From Halomonas stenophila (lineage in GTDB: Bacteria > Pseudomonadota > Gammaproteobacteria > Pseudomonadales > Halomonadaceae), in assembly GCF_014192275.1 (NCBI RefSeq), contig NZ_JACHXR010000001.1, positions 62,001 to 126,000 on the forward strand: 64,000 nt of DNA. Direction: 5' to 3'. The notes under the pieces are model-generated. The model made no database searches, was not told the DNA's origin, and worked only from the letters and a program-made list of their open reading frames with translations. Positions 28,744 through 37,417 of the stretch are shown here, piece after piece (the stretch's first letter is position 1; each line of letters opens with the position of its first letter). Both the position numbers and the translations under genes were made by a program.

Positions 28744-29199
28744 TTAGCCGCCCTTCGGCACTTCCAGGGCGAAGTCCAGGATCCGGCGCTTGCCGAGCCA
28801 GACCTTGCCCAGGTAGACCCCCGGCTCGATCTCGCGGATCTCGTCGCGCACGGCACGGAAGAAGAACGAGGTGCGCGAGTAGTCGATCACGATGGTCGGC
28901 TGGCCGTCCATCCAGCTGGGAGCCCGGTAGACCTTGGCGACGATGAAGCCCAGCCCGAAGGGCGAGACCTTGTTGATCAGCACGCCGGCGGAGCCGTCCT
29001 CGGCGAACATGTCGAAGACCTTGCCCTGCCAGGCGAACAGGCGGGCGAAGGTAGCGAAGGCCTTGGCCAGGGACGTACCGGCGACGATGGGCGTGCCGCG
29101 GGTATCGCCCTGGGGAATCTCGCCCGGCGACGCCTGGCGGTAGAGGGCGTCGAGCTCGTCGCGACTCATGCGTAGCCAGTCCTGGACCGTTGCGCTCAT
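28744..29199 (-). CDS. Conserved protein of unknown function in the heme peroxidase operon
   Basis: A 151-aa soluble protein with no signal peptide and no family I can name. It has a mixed alpha/beta pattern with a central beta-rich part (AGVLINKVSPFGLGFIVAKVYR, TIVIDYSRTSFFFRAVRDEI, GVYLGKVWLGKRRILDFAL). The WLGKRRILDFALE ending and the alternating strands resemble a small barrel or ligand-binding fold; this is only a visual impression. Its ATG overlaps the stop codon of the catalase-like gene (ATGA), so the three minus-strand genes are one translationally coupled unit. It may act on or bind the product of the peroxidase, but this is inference from position. Confidence 0.75.
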   Translation of the reverse strand: MSATVQDWLRMSRDELDALYRQASPGEIPQGDTRGTPIVAGTSLAKAFATFARLFAWQGKVFDMFAEDGSAGVLINKVSPFGLGFIVAKVYRAPSWMDGQPTIVIDYSRTSFFFRAVRDEIREIEPGVYLGKVWLGKRRILDFALEVPKGG

Positions 29200-30314
29200 G
29201 GGGAACCTCCCGGTGGGTGTCGGCGCGCCTCGGCGGGGGAGGCGGGCGCGGCATGATGCTCGGTGCGCAGCGCGCCGACCGCCCGGTAGATGCCGCGTCG
29301 CACGCGATTGATGCCGCCCAGCGGGCGGTGGTCGGGATGGCCGCTCCAGGGGTTGAAGGCCATGCCCTCGCAGTGCGACAGCGCCGCCGGGTCGTCCACC
29401 CGCTGAAGCGGCAGGGTCAGGCGTGCCACGGTATGGAAGGGCGAGCGGGCCTCGTCCCAGGCCACCGAGGCATCCTCGATGGGCATCCGCTGCGGGTCCT
29501 GCTGGAACTGCACCTGCAGCGCCAGGCAGGCGCTGTCCTCGGCCAGGCGCTCGGCCAGGGCATGACGCAGGAAGTCGGGATCGTCGTCTCCGGACGGCGC
29601 GGCGGATGCGGGCGTGTCGCCGTCACAGGGGCGCACCGCGTACTTGATTGCCTCGCCCTCGCCGTAGCGATAGGGCGTGGTGCTCCAGAAGCGCATGTCG
29701 AGCAGGCTGTCGGGCTGGCCGCGTGCCCGCCAGGCGATCCACAGCGAGCGGGGGTGGGTCAGGAAGTACCACCACATCCGCTCGCCGGTGACCGCCTCGA
29801 CGAAGGCATGGAAGTCCTCGGGCGTGCCGGCGAACAGCACCGGGTGACTGTTCAGCAGCAAATCCTGGCGTCCCGGGGTGCCGTCGACGCCGACGGCGCC
29901 GGGCACGTCCTCCACGCGGATCGACAGCCCGCGCAGGTCCTTCTCCCGGTCATCCTGACGGGTGGCATTGGCGTAGCGCAGGGTGGCGGGGTACTCGCCG
30001 GGCCGGGCGAAGAGGCCCCGGGCCAGCCGCTCGGGGAGATCGGGCACCCGCAGCACGGCCGAGGGGCAGGCCAGGGTCTTGGGCTGGTTGAAGCGGGGGA
30101 TGGGGCGGTCGGGGTGCGCGGTGCGCTGGCGCCGGTAGTGCACCAGGATCCACTCGGTCATCTCGGCCTCGAGGCGGGGTTCCGCGGGGGAGGCTCGCTC
30201 CTCGGCGATGGCCAGGGGCGGGTCGGCATCACCGCAGCCCGCGAGCCCGGCCACCATCAGCGCCAGCCCCGCATGACGGGACAGGCGGCCGCGCTCAGGG
30301 CACGAAGGCATCAT
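29196..30314 (-). CDS. Catalase-fold lipoprotein, distal His apparently absent
   Basis: About 372 aa. The N-terminus has a lipoprotein signal with lipobox LAGC (Cys27). The body follows the catalase-related fold: PGEYPATLRYANAT (the VRFS strand of catalases), DLRGLSIRVEDVPG, LLLNSHPVLF (distal Asn region), then PYRYGEGEAIKYAV, DPQRMPIEDASVAW and GHPDHRPLGGINRVRRGIY, where RxxxY resembles the heme-ligating Tyr motif. Where family members usually have His-x-Lys, it reads FNQPKT, so it may lack the distal His. That argues against ordinary catalase activity and for a role closer to allene-oxide-synthase-like hydroperoxide chemistry. It starts inside the end of the peroxidase gene; ATGs at 30314 and 30311 are both usable. 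Confidence 0.82.
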   Translation of the reverse strand: MMPSCPERGRLSRHAGLALMVAGLAGCGDADPPLAIAEERASPAEPRLEAEMTEWILVHYRRQRTAHPDRPIPRFNQPKTLACPSAVLRVPDLPERLARGLFARPGEYPATLRYANATRQDDREKDLRGLSIRVEDVPGAVGVDGTPGRQDLLLNSHPVLFAGTPEDFHAFVEAVTGERMWWYFLTHPRSLWIAWRARGQPDSLLDMRFWSTTPYRYGEGEAIKYAVRPCDGDTPASAAPSGDDDPDFLRHALAERLAEDSACLALQVQFQQDPQRMPIEDASVAWDEARSPFHTVARLTLPLQRVDDPAALSHCEGMAFNPWSGHPDHRPLGGINRVRRGIYRAVGALRTEHHAAPASPAEARRHPPGGSP

Positions 30315-33273
30315 CGGCCTCGGCGCCCGGGCGCGGGGTCCAGTCCAGGGAGTAGTAGTCGCCGCGATCACGCGCCCAGGGGTCGAAGACATTGACGACC
30401 GGGTCCAGCTCCGCGGCGAGGGACGGCACCGTGCGCTGCAGCACGCGCTTCATCGGCGACACCGGCTGGCGATGGCCGTTGGGGGCCCCGTCCTCCATGA
30501 CCATGCCGTCGGGGCCGTTGTGCATCACCCAGTCGTGCCCCAGATGGGTGTAGAACTCGGGGCGGAAGCTGGACGTGAAGAAGCGGTCGCTGAACAGGCG
30601 CCGTGAGGCGTTGAGGATGAAGACCACGAACTGGGTCTCGGAGATGGCATAGCCGTGGGGGCGCACCGGCTCGGCGAGCCAGCCGACCACCGTATCCAGG
30701 TCCTCCACGTTGTCCACCAGGGTGCCGTCGGGGTGCCCCAGGCAATCATCGGGATAGTCGCCGTCGGCGTCGCGATAGGCATGGGAGATGATCTTGTCGG
30801 CGTCGCAGACATGCTGGCCGTAGATCTCGCGCATCCTGGCGGCCATGGTCTCCTGGTGTTGGCGCTCGGGGTGGTCGGTCGGCAGCGTGGTGTCGATGAA
30901 GTCGTCGAAGCTGGTCATCTGGCGCAGGCCGTACTGGCGACGGTACTCGTTGAAGCGCGGCACGCCCCGTTCACGGTCGCGGATGATGTCGAGGGCGGCG
31001 ATGTCGAGCCGGCCGGTCTCGGAACCCAGGTGTCCCATGGCCAGGTTCTGCAGGAAGCGGCCGTGGTTGCCCAGGGTCAGCAGGCCCAGCCGCTGGCGGC
31101 CCATGCTCAGCGCCCAGTCGGCCAGCCCCTCCTGGCGCAGCAGGTCGCTGGCACCGGCGCGGAAACCCTCCAGGGCCGGGACCTTGGCGTGGATGCGGTC
31201 GGGGTCGGCGAGGTCGCGCAGTTCCAGCAGGTCGGGGACCAGCGGGTGCAGCCGATAGACGGTGACGAATTCCTCGGGGAAGTTGAACGGCGAGCCGAAG
31301 TGGTTCGTGCCGCCGTTGACATGGTCGGGATTGGCCAGCGACCAGAGGTCCTCGCGCTCCCCGCCGAGGGAGGTGAAGACCGGGGCATCCGCGTAGCGCT
31401 CGCTGCCCAGGCCGAAGATGCCCGGGCCCGCCGCGAGCACCGAGTACCAGGCGTTGGCATGGCGGTCGTCGTCCGAGGCGCGCAGGCGGTCCAGGACCCG
31501 GGAAAGGGCCTCCTCGACCAGGTCGTGCTCGTGGAAGAGCCCCTTCCAGTTGGCATTCATGCCGCGATACAGCGGCTCGTCGTAGAGCAGCTGTGTCGTC
31601 CATTCGATGGTGTGGATCTTGGCGATCATCGCCGAGACCACCAGGCGTGCGGCCTGGAACAGCTCCTCGTCGGTGACCTCGGCATAGCGGATCACGGCCT
31701 CCGGCGCGGCGGGGTCGCGCAGGCCGGAATCGGCGTCGGGGGTCGCGGCGGCCCGGGTGCGGAAGGCCTCGACGAAGGCGTTGTGCTCGCGGGCGAAGAC
31801 GTTATGGAAGAAGGCCACGCCCAGCGTCCAGTTGTCGGGGAAGGCGGTGGCCGCCTGGCCCGACCAGGCCGGGTGGATGGGGTCGCAGCCCCGGGTGTCG
31901 GCCGAGGCGCAGGGCGGCCCGAAGCGGGGCAGGTAGCCCCCGTCGTCGGCCTGGCCGGACAGGGGCGGCAGCAGCAGCTTGGCCGGGTCCTCGGGGTCGC
32001 GCTTGACCCGCTGCACGCTGGTCGCGTCATAGCCATACAGCTGGGAGGCATCCCACCAGGCGGTCACGGTATTGTCGAAGGTGCGGTGGGCGCGTGCCTG
32101 GTAGCGCTGGCCCCGGTGCTCGAAGGTCTCCGGTGCCTCGTCCTGGGCCACCAGGCTGGGCTGGAAGGCGTCGCCCGGGCGGCAACCCAGCGCCGCCGCC
32201 TGCTCTTCGGGCAGGTCGCAGCCCGCCGGGTGCAATCCGGCGCGATCGTTCTCCCCGCCCTCCAGGTGAGAGAACCAGTCATGGGTCATGAACTGGATCC
32301 AGAAGGCCGCCAGCACGTTGAAGAAGGGGGCCTTGCGATAGTCGCAGTGCGCCTCGGGGGCGTGGCCGTCCAGGCCGCGGCCCTCGTTGCACAGCTCGGG
32401 CCGTGACTGCGCCCGGCTGAACAGCCGCCGGCTGATGCGCTGGGGATCGGGGGTCATCAGGTCGAGCCGCTCGCCATGGCGGGCCCGGGTCAGGGCCGTA
32501 TGGCCCGCGGCGGGAAAGGTCTCGTCGAATGCCACGTTACGGGCGAAGCGGGTATCGCTGGCGCCCATCAGGGGATTGCGCAGGTCGTTGCAGATCCCGG
32601 TCAGGGTGCGGTGGCGGATCAGCTCGCCCTGGCACAGCTGCTCGCCGTCGCCGCCCACCGCCTCGTAGGCCGGGTGGTCCGGCGGCAGGCGCATGGCATC
32701 CCAGCGGGTCAGGGTGGTGCCGGGGGCGCCGTCCCGGCCCTGCACGTATTCGCGGTAGGTGGCGTTGTCGAAGAGGTTGAACTTGATCAGCTCGATGCGC
32801 TGGAACTCCAGGTCCATCAGGGCGCCGTCGATGCCGCGGTCGTTGGGGTTGAGATGGACCCGCTCGCCGAGGTCGCCGACCAGCGAGCGCAGCCAGCCGT
32901 CATCGTAGTTGGCGTTGCGCGAGGCAGCGTCGCCGGTGGCCCAGTAGGTCTGCCAGTCGACCCAGGGACGGTCGCGGCGATGCGCCTCCAGGGCGCGCTG
33001 GCCGCCCCGGCAGTGGGCGGTGTCCTCCTCGACCTTGCCGAGGAAGCGGTCGGCGCGGTCGTCGGGTACCTCGCGCAGGCCCGAGGCCACCATGCGCTTG
33101 CAGGCCCGCAGCGCCGCCCAGGTGTCGAGCCAGGAGGGCCGGTCGGCCTCGGGGTGGTCAGGCGACGGGGCATCGGCCATCAGCGGTGCGGCGGGAAGGA
33201 CCAGCAGCAGGGCCAGGGCGAGACGCCAGGGGCCCCGGCATACGGGAGACCTGTCCAGGCGAGAGATCGACAT
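30295..33273 (-). CDS. Secreted animal-type heme peroxidase / cyclooxygenase-like protein
   Basis: A 992-aa protein with a Sec signal peptide (RLALALLLVLPAAPLMADA, cut near residue 35). The An_peroxidase domain covers roughly residues 240-900. The candidate distal heme His is H331 in FWIQFMTHDWFSH and the proximal His H554 in AKIHTIEWTTQLL, the layout of bacterial fatty-acid dioxygenase and peroxidase members. It also has FFHNVFAREHNAFVEAF and NHFGSPFNFPEEFVTVYRLHPLVPD, both typical of the family. A tyrosyl-radical site cannot be assigned by eye. Its 3' end overlaps the catalase-like lipoprotein gene by 20 nt. GAGGAGG precedes the ATG. It is predicted periplasmic or secreted. Confidence 0.9.
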   Translation of the reverse strand: MSISRLDRSPVCRGPWRLALALLLVLPAAPLMADAPSPDHPEADRPSWLDTWAALRACKRMVASGLREVPDDRADRFLGKVEEDTAHCRGGQRALEAHRRDRPWVDWQTYWATGDAASRNANYDDGWLRSLVGDLGERVHLNPNDRGIDGALMDLEFQRIELIKFNLFDNATYREYVQGRDGAPGTTLTRWDAMRLPPDHPAYEAVGGDGEQLCQGELIRHRTLTGICNDLRNPLMGASDTRFARNVAFDETFPAAGHTALTRARHGERLDLMTPDPQRISRRLFSRAQSRPELCNEGRGLDGHAPEAHCDYRKAPFFNVLAAFWIQFMTHDWFSHLEGGENDRAGLHPAGCDLPEEQAAALGCRPGDAFQPSLVAQDEAPETFEHRGQRYQARAHRTFDNTVTAWWDASQLYGYDATSVQRVKRDPEDPAKLLLPPLSGQADDGGYLPRFGPPCASADTRGCDPIHPAWSGQAATAFPDNWTLGVAFFHNVFAREHNAFVEAFRTRAAATPDADSGLRDPAAPEAVIRYAEVTDEELFQAARLVVSAMIAKIHTIEWTTQLLYDEPLYRGMNANWKGLFHEHDLVEEALSRVLDRLRASDDDRHANAWYSVLAAGPGIFGLGSERYADAPVFTSLGGEREDLWSLANPDHVNGGTNHFGSPFNFPEEFVTVYRLHPLVPDLLELRDLADPDRIHAKVPALEGFRAGASDLLRQEGLADWALSMGRQRLGLLTLGNHGRFLQNLAMGHLGSETGRLDIAALDIIRDRERGVPRFNEYRRQYGLRQMTSFDDFIDTTLPTDHPERQHQETMAARMREIYGQHVCDADKIISHAYRDADGDYPDDCLGHPDGTLVDNVEDLDTVVGWLAEPVRPHGYAISETQFVVFILNASRRLFSDRFFTSSFRPEFYTHLGHDWVMHNGPDGMVMEDGAPNGHRQPVSPMKRVLQRTVPSLAAELDPVVNVFDPWARDRGDYYSLDWTPRPGAEADDAFVP

Positions 33274-33447
33274 GCCGGAAACCTCCTCGGGAAATGCGGC
33301 GTGCCGGCCGGCCCTTCCCTGTCATATCGTCGATGAGGCATGAAAAGTATAGTCACCGCTTTTCTTATGCCGCCATGCCGGAGTCTGACTAGACTACCTA
33401 GAGTCATAACCGTCACTCAGTCGATCAGCCGGGACAAGGATGGTGCG

Positions 33448-34719
33448 ATGGTCATGCAGTCGGCGCTGAACCTGGTGATGCCCGTCCGGTCGGGCCACGT
33501 GGCGCTCCTCGAGGAGTGGCTCGCGACCCTGCGCGAGGATCCGGCCGACAACACCATCCTGCCCTTTGGCCAGCTGGAGGGGGTGCATTTCGCCCGCTGG
33601 GTGCTGCTGCCGGTGGCCCACCGTCGCGGTGGGCGGCACTATCCGGCCCAGCTGGTGCTGACGGCCAATCTCGACGGTGATGCCGAGGCGGCGCTGGAGG
33701 CCATCGTCGTGCTCGGGGGGGCTCGCCTGCGCGCGCTGCTGGCCCACTGCGCCGACTTTCCCGTTGGCGCCGATGCCGGGGCGGCGCGTGCCTACCTGAC
33801 GGCGCATCGCCAGCGGGTGGGGGCCTTCTACGTCAATACCCTGGGGCGTAGCCTGGCCCAGGTGAGCCTCGAGGCCCGTCTGCATGCGGCCCTCCAGCGG
33901 CACCTGGATGCCGGCGACTGGCGGGGCCGTTCGCCCCGCCAGATCCGCCAGGCGCTGATCGACTTCGTGGCCGGCCGCGACGACCTGCGCGAGGCACTGA
34001 CGCCCGCCGAGGGGCCGAGTCCCTGGCGCTGGTTGCGGGGCTGGCTGGTGCTGGGCGTGATCGCCCTGTCGGGGCTGGTCCTGGCCGTGCTGCTGCTGCC
34101 CCTGACGCTGCTGGCCCTGGCCGTGCTGCGCCTGCACGAGATGGCCAATGCCCCCCACAACCGGCGTCCCCGGGATGGCCGGGTCCGTGCCCTCGAGGTC
34201 GACGAGGACCACGGCGTGCACAACCAGCTGTCCGCGGTGGGACATATCCAGGCGGGGCCCTTCCGGCGAGGTGTCCTGCGGGTCGCGCTCTGGCTGCTGC
34301 AGTTCGCCGTGTCCCATGTCTTCTACCGGGGCAAGCTCGCCGAGATCGACACCATCCACTTCGCCCGCTGGGTGATCATCGACCGGGGCGAGCGGGTGGT
34401 GTTCTTCAGCAACTTCGACGGCAGTCCCGAGAGCTACCAGGACGACTTCATCGAACGCGTCGCCTTCGGCCTGAACCTGGTGTTCAGCAACGGCGAGGGC
34501 TGGCCGCGTACGCGCCTTCTGCTGTTCGGCGGGGCCTCCGACGAGCAGGCCTTCAAGGCCTACTACCGCGACCACCAGGTGCCCACCGCGGTGTGGTACC
34601 GGGCGCCGGCCTATGCCGGGCTGACCGCGGTCAACCTGGCCAACAACGCGGCCATCCGGGCGGGGCTCTCGGGGGCCATGAGCGATGCCGGGTGCCGTGC
34701 CTGGCTGCAACGGTTCTGA
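33448..34719 (+). CDS. Membrane-anchored protein with duplicated HFARW domain, unknown function
   Basis: A 423-aa protein built from two related halves. Half one has HFARWV at residues 47-52 followed by NLDG at 75-78; half two has HFARWV at 304-309 followed by NFDG at 322-325, each with the same strand and helix spacing. One long hydrophobic stretch between them (residues 199-228, rich in Leu, Val and Ala) could be one or two membrane helices. The halves look like alpha/beta (ferredoxin-like) modules of the kind found in DyP and EthD proteins, but no heme ligand is evident. AAGGA precedes the ATG at 33448. The stop codon is 4 nt before the DyP-catalase fusion gene. Confidence 0.75.
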   Translation: MVMQSALNLVMPVRSGHVALLEEWLATLREDPADNTILPFGQLEGVHFARWVLLPVAHRRGGRHYPAQLVLTANLDGDAEAALEAIVVLGGARLRALLAHCADFPVGADAGAARAYLTAHRQRVGAFYVNTLGRSLAQVSLEARLHAALQRHLDAGDWRGRSPRQIRQALIDFVAGRDDLREALTPAEGPSPWRWLRGWLVLGVIALSGLVLAVLLLPLTLLALAVLRLHEMANAPHNRRPRDGRVRALEVDEDHGVHNQLSAVGHIQAGPFRRGVLRVALWLLQFAVSHVFYRGKLAEIDTIHFARWVIIDRGERVVFFSNFDGSPESYQDDFIERVAFGLNLVFSNGEGWPRTRLLLFGGASDEQAFKAYYRDHQVPTAVWYRAPAYAGLTAVNLANNAAIRAGLSGAMSDAGCRAWLQRF

Positions 34720-34723
34720 TGCC

Positions 34724-37417
34724 ATGTCCAGCCTCGAATTCGACGATATCCAGGGCATCGTCCTGAGTGGCTACGGGGAGTTGCCCCACGCCGCCTTCCT
34801 GATGCTGCACTTCGGCGAGCCGGCGGCGGCCCGGGATTGGGTGGGGGCGATGGCGCACCGGGTCGCCACCGGCGCCGAGGGCCGGCCGGTCAGGGATGAG
34901 GGACGGCTGCAACTGGCCTTCAGCTGGCCGGGGCTGGCCCACCTGGAGCTGTCCTGGCAGGCCCTGAAGGGGTTTTCCCGCGAGTTCCGCGAGGGGCTCG
35001 CGGGTTCCCCGCGACGCAGCCGGGTGTTGGGTGACAGCGAGGAGAGCGCCCCCTCCGGCTGGCACTGGGGGCGGCCCGAGGCGCCGGCCATCCACGCCCT
35101 GCTGATGGTCTACGGGGCGACCCCGCGCAGCCTCCAGGCACTGGTCGCGAGGCAGCGCGAGACCCTGGAGGCGGCCGGTATCCGCGTGCTCGAGACCCTG
35201 GAGAGCCAGCCCCTGCCGGGTGCCAAGGAGCATTTCGGCTTCCGTGACGGCATCTCCCAGCCCAAGCTGGCCGGGGTCAGCAACAGCAAGGATCCTCGTC
35301 ACCGGGTGGCGGCGGGGGAATTCGTGCTCGGCTATCCCAACGAGCGCGGCCAGTATACCGCCCGCCCCCTGGTGTCGCCCATCGAGGATCCGCACAGCCT
35401 GCTGCCGGAGGTGGCCGGCGGCGAGGCCCGCGACCTGGGGCGCAACGGCAGTTACCTGGTGTTCCGCCAGCTCAGCCAGGATGTTCACGGCTTCTGGTCC
35501 TGGCTCGATGGCCAGGCCCCGGGCAGCGAGGCGCGACGCGCCCTGGCGGCGAAGATGGTGGGGCGCTGGCCGGACGGCACGCCGCTGGTCGGCTCCGCCG
35601 AGGGGGAGACCGGGGATGCGCAGGCCAACGCCTTCGGCTATCACCACGAGGACCCGGAGGGACTGAAGTGCCCGCTGGGGGCCCATGTGCGGCGCACCAA
35701 TCCCCGCGACATGCTGCCGCCCAAGCCCGGCAGCGAGGACTCGCTGGCCATCAACCGCCGTCATCGGCTGCTGCGGCGTGGCCGGGCCTATGGCCCGCCC
35801 CTGGCGGAGAGCCTGGCGCCGGACGACCTGCTGGCCGCCGGTGACGACGGCGTCGAGCGGGGCTTGCTGTTCCTCTGCGTCAACGCCGACATCAGCCGGC
35901 AGTTCGAGTTCGTGCAGCAGACCTGGGTCAACAACGCCAACTTCGCCGGCCTGCACGCCGACACCGACCCGCTGATCGGGCCGCGCGGCGCGGGGCGCGA
36001 GACCTTCACCGTGCCCGATGCGCCGCTGCGTCGACGCCATCATGGCCTGCCGCGCTTCGTCCGGGTACGCGGTGGCGCCTACTTCTTCCTGCCGGGACGC
36101 CGGGCACTGCGCTACCTGGCCGAGCCTCCCCCCGGCCTGACGACCCCGGCGAGCGCCCCCGCCGCCCCCGCCACGCTGCTGCCGGACACCTGGTGGCTAC
36201 GCGCCGGGCGGCTCTTCAACCGGGCGGTACAGCAGGGCATCGTGCTGTCGCGGCGTTGCACGACGCTGCGCAATGGCCTCGATCGCCTCGTCCAGAAGCC
36301 GGCGACCGAGGCGCTGCAGGCCATGATCCGCCGGCGTCGACAACGCCTGGGCATCGACGCCGACCTGGCCATCGCCGAGGAGCGCATCCTGCCCGAGGAG
36401 GCCGAGGTCACCCGGCGCATCACCGAGCGGATGAGCGCCTTCCTGCTGCGCACCTACCGGCATGGCACCGCCGAGCGGGCCGGTAACACCAAGACCTATG
36501 GCCTGCTCGAGGCCGAGTTCGAGGTGCTGGCGCTGCCGCAGGCCCTGCGCTGCGGGCTGTTCGCCGCGCCGGGGCGCTACCATGCCTGGGTGCGCTTCGG
36601 CGGGCCCGGGCCGCGGGTCACGCCGGATATCCGCAACAACGGCGTGCTGAGCCTGGGGGTCAAGGTGACCGGCGTCCCGGGGGAGACCCTGCTCGATGAC
36701 GAGGCCCACACCCAGGACTTCTCGGCGATCAGTGCGCCCACCTTCACCACCCCCGATGTCTACGAGAATGCCAAGCTGCAGCGACTGATCGGGGCGGGGA
36801 TGCCGGTGTGGTACTTCCTCAATCCCTTCGATTCCCACTACCGGGACATGCTGCTGCAGGCCCTCTACGCCAAGGCCCACGGCAGTCCCTTCGAGACCGA
36901 CTACTGGAGCTGCGTGCCCTACCTGTTCGGTGAGGGTCGGGCGATCAAGTACCGGTTCGTGCCGCTGCTGGCGGGGCGCTCGCCCGTGCCCCTGCCGGCG
37001 CCGGACGACTACCTGCGGGAGGCCATGCAGCGCACCCTCGGCTCGGCCGAGGAGGTGGTCTTCGAGATGCGCATCCAGTGCCAGGAAGATCCCGTGACCA
37101 TGCCCATCGAGGATGCCTCGGTGATCTGGACCTCGCCGGAGGTCCCGGTGGCGACCCTGCGCATCCCGGCACAGGCCTTCGTCACCCCGGAGCGTGAGCG
37201 CCTGGCTCGGGAGCTGACCATCAATCCCTGGCATGCCTTGCCCGACCACCGGCCGCTGGGCAATCAGAATCGCGCCCGCCGGGAGATCTACTACGAGACC
37301 TCCCGGGTGCGCCAGCGCATCAATGGCGAGGCCCACTTCATCCCCGATACCCAGGCGTGGCGTCGGCGCCGTGAAGACGCGCATGCAGGCCGTGGACGCG
37401 CCGGTCGAGCCCCGTGA
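34724..37417 (+). CDS. DyP-type peroxidase fused to a catalase-fold domain
   Basis: An 897-aa two-enzyme fusion without a signal peptide. Residues 1-465 are a DyP peroxidase: the GxxDG motif FGFRDG (Asp175), the proximal heme His321 in LGAHVRRTNPRDM, and LFLCVNADISRQFEF. After a Pro/Ala-rich linker and a basic stretch, residues 555-865 are catalase-like: RYHAWVRFGGPG, DYWSCVPYLFGEGRAIKYRF, DPVTMPIEDASVIW and DHRPLGNQNRARREIY (RxxxY, Y856). The usual distal His position reads GNTKTYG, so His is replaced by Asn. The last 80 nt overlap the facing deaminase gene. It is likely cytoplasmic and co-transcribed with the HFARW protein gene. Confidence 0.88.
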   Translation: MSSLEFDDIQGIVLSGYGELPHAAFLMLHFGEPAAARDWVGAMAHRVATGAEGRPVRDEGRLQLAFSWPGLAHLELSWQALKGFSREFREGLAGSPRRSRVLGDSEESAPSGWHWGRPEAPAIHALLMVYGATPRSLQALVARQRETLEAAGIRVLETLESQPLPGAKEHFGFRDGISQPKLAGVSNSKDPRHRVAAGEFVLGYPNERGQYTARPLVSPIEDPHSLLPEVAGGEARDLGRNGSYLVFRQLSQDVHGFWSWLDGQAPGSEARRALAAKMVGRWPDGTPLVGSAEGETGDAQANAFGYHHEDPEGLKCPLGAHVRRTNPRDMLPPKPGSEDSLAINRRHRLLRRGRAYGPPLAESLAPDDLLAAGDDGVERGLLFLCVNADISRQFEFVQQTWVNNANFAGLHADTDPLIGPRGAGRETFTVPDAPLRRRHHGLPRFVRVRGGAYFFLPGRRALRYLAEPPPGLTTPASAPAAPATLLPDTWWLRAGRLFNRAVQQGIVLSRRCTTLRNGLDRLVQKPATEALQAMIRRRRQRLGIDADLAIAEERILPEEAEVTRRITERMSAFLLRTYRHGTAERAGNTKTYGLLEAEFEVLALPQALRCGLFAAPGRYHAWVRFGGPGPRVTPDIRNNGVLSLGVKVTGVPGETLLDDEAHTQDFSAISAPTFTTPDVYENAKLQRLIGAGMPVWYFLNPFDSHYRDMLLQALYAKAHGSPFETDYWSCVPYLFGEGRAIKYRFVPLLAGRSPVPLPAPDDYLREAMQRTLGSAEEVVFEMRIQCQEDPVTMPIEDASVIWTSPEVPVATLRIPAQAFVTPERERLARELTINPWHALPDHRPLGNQNRARREIYYETSRVRQRINGEAHFIPDTQAWRRRREDAHAGRGRAGRAP

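Noticed and set aside
33355..33420. Short repeats (AGTCT/AGACT, GAGTC) in the divergent promoter of the peroxidase island
   Set aside because: Only 5-bp dyads without clear spacing to a promoter; could be chance.
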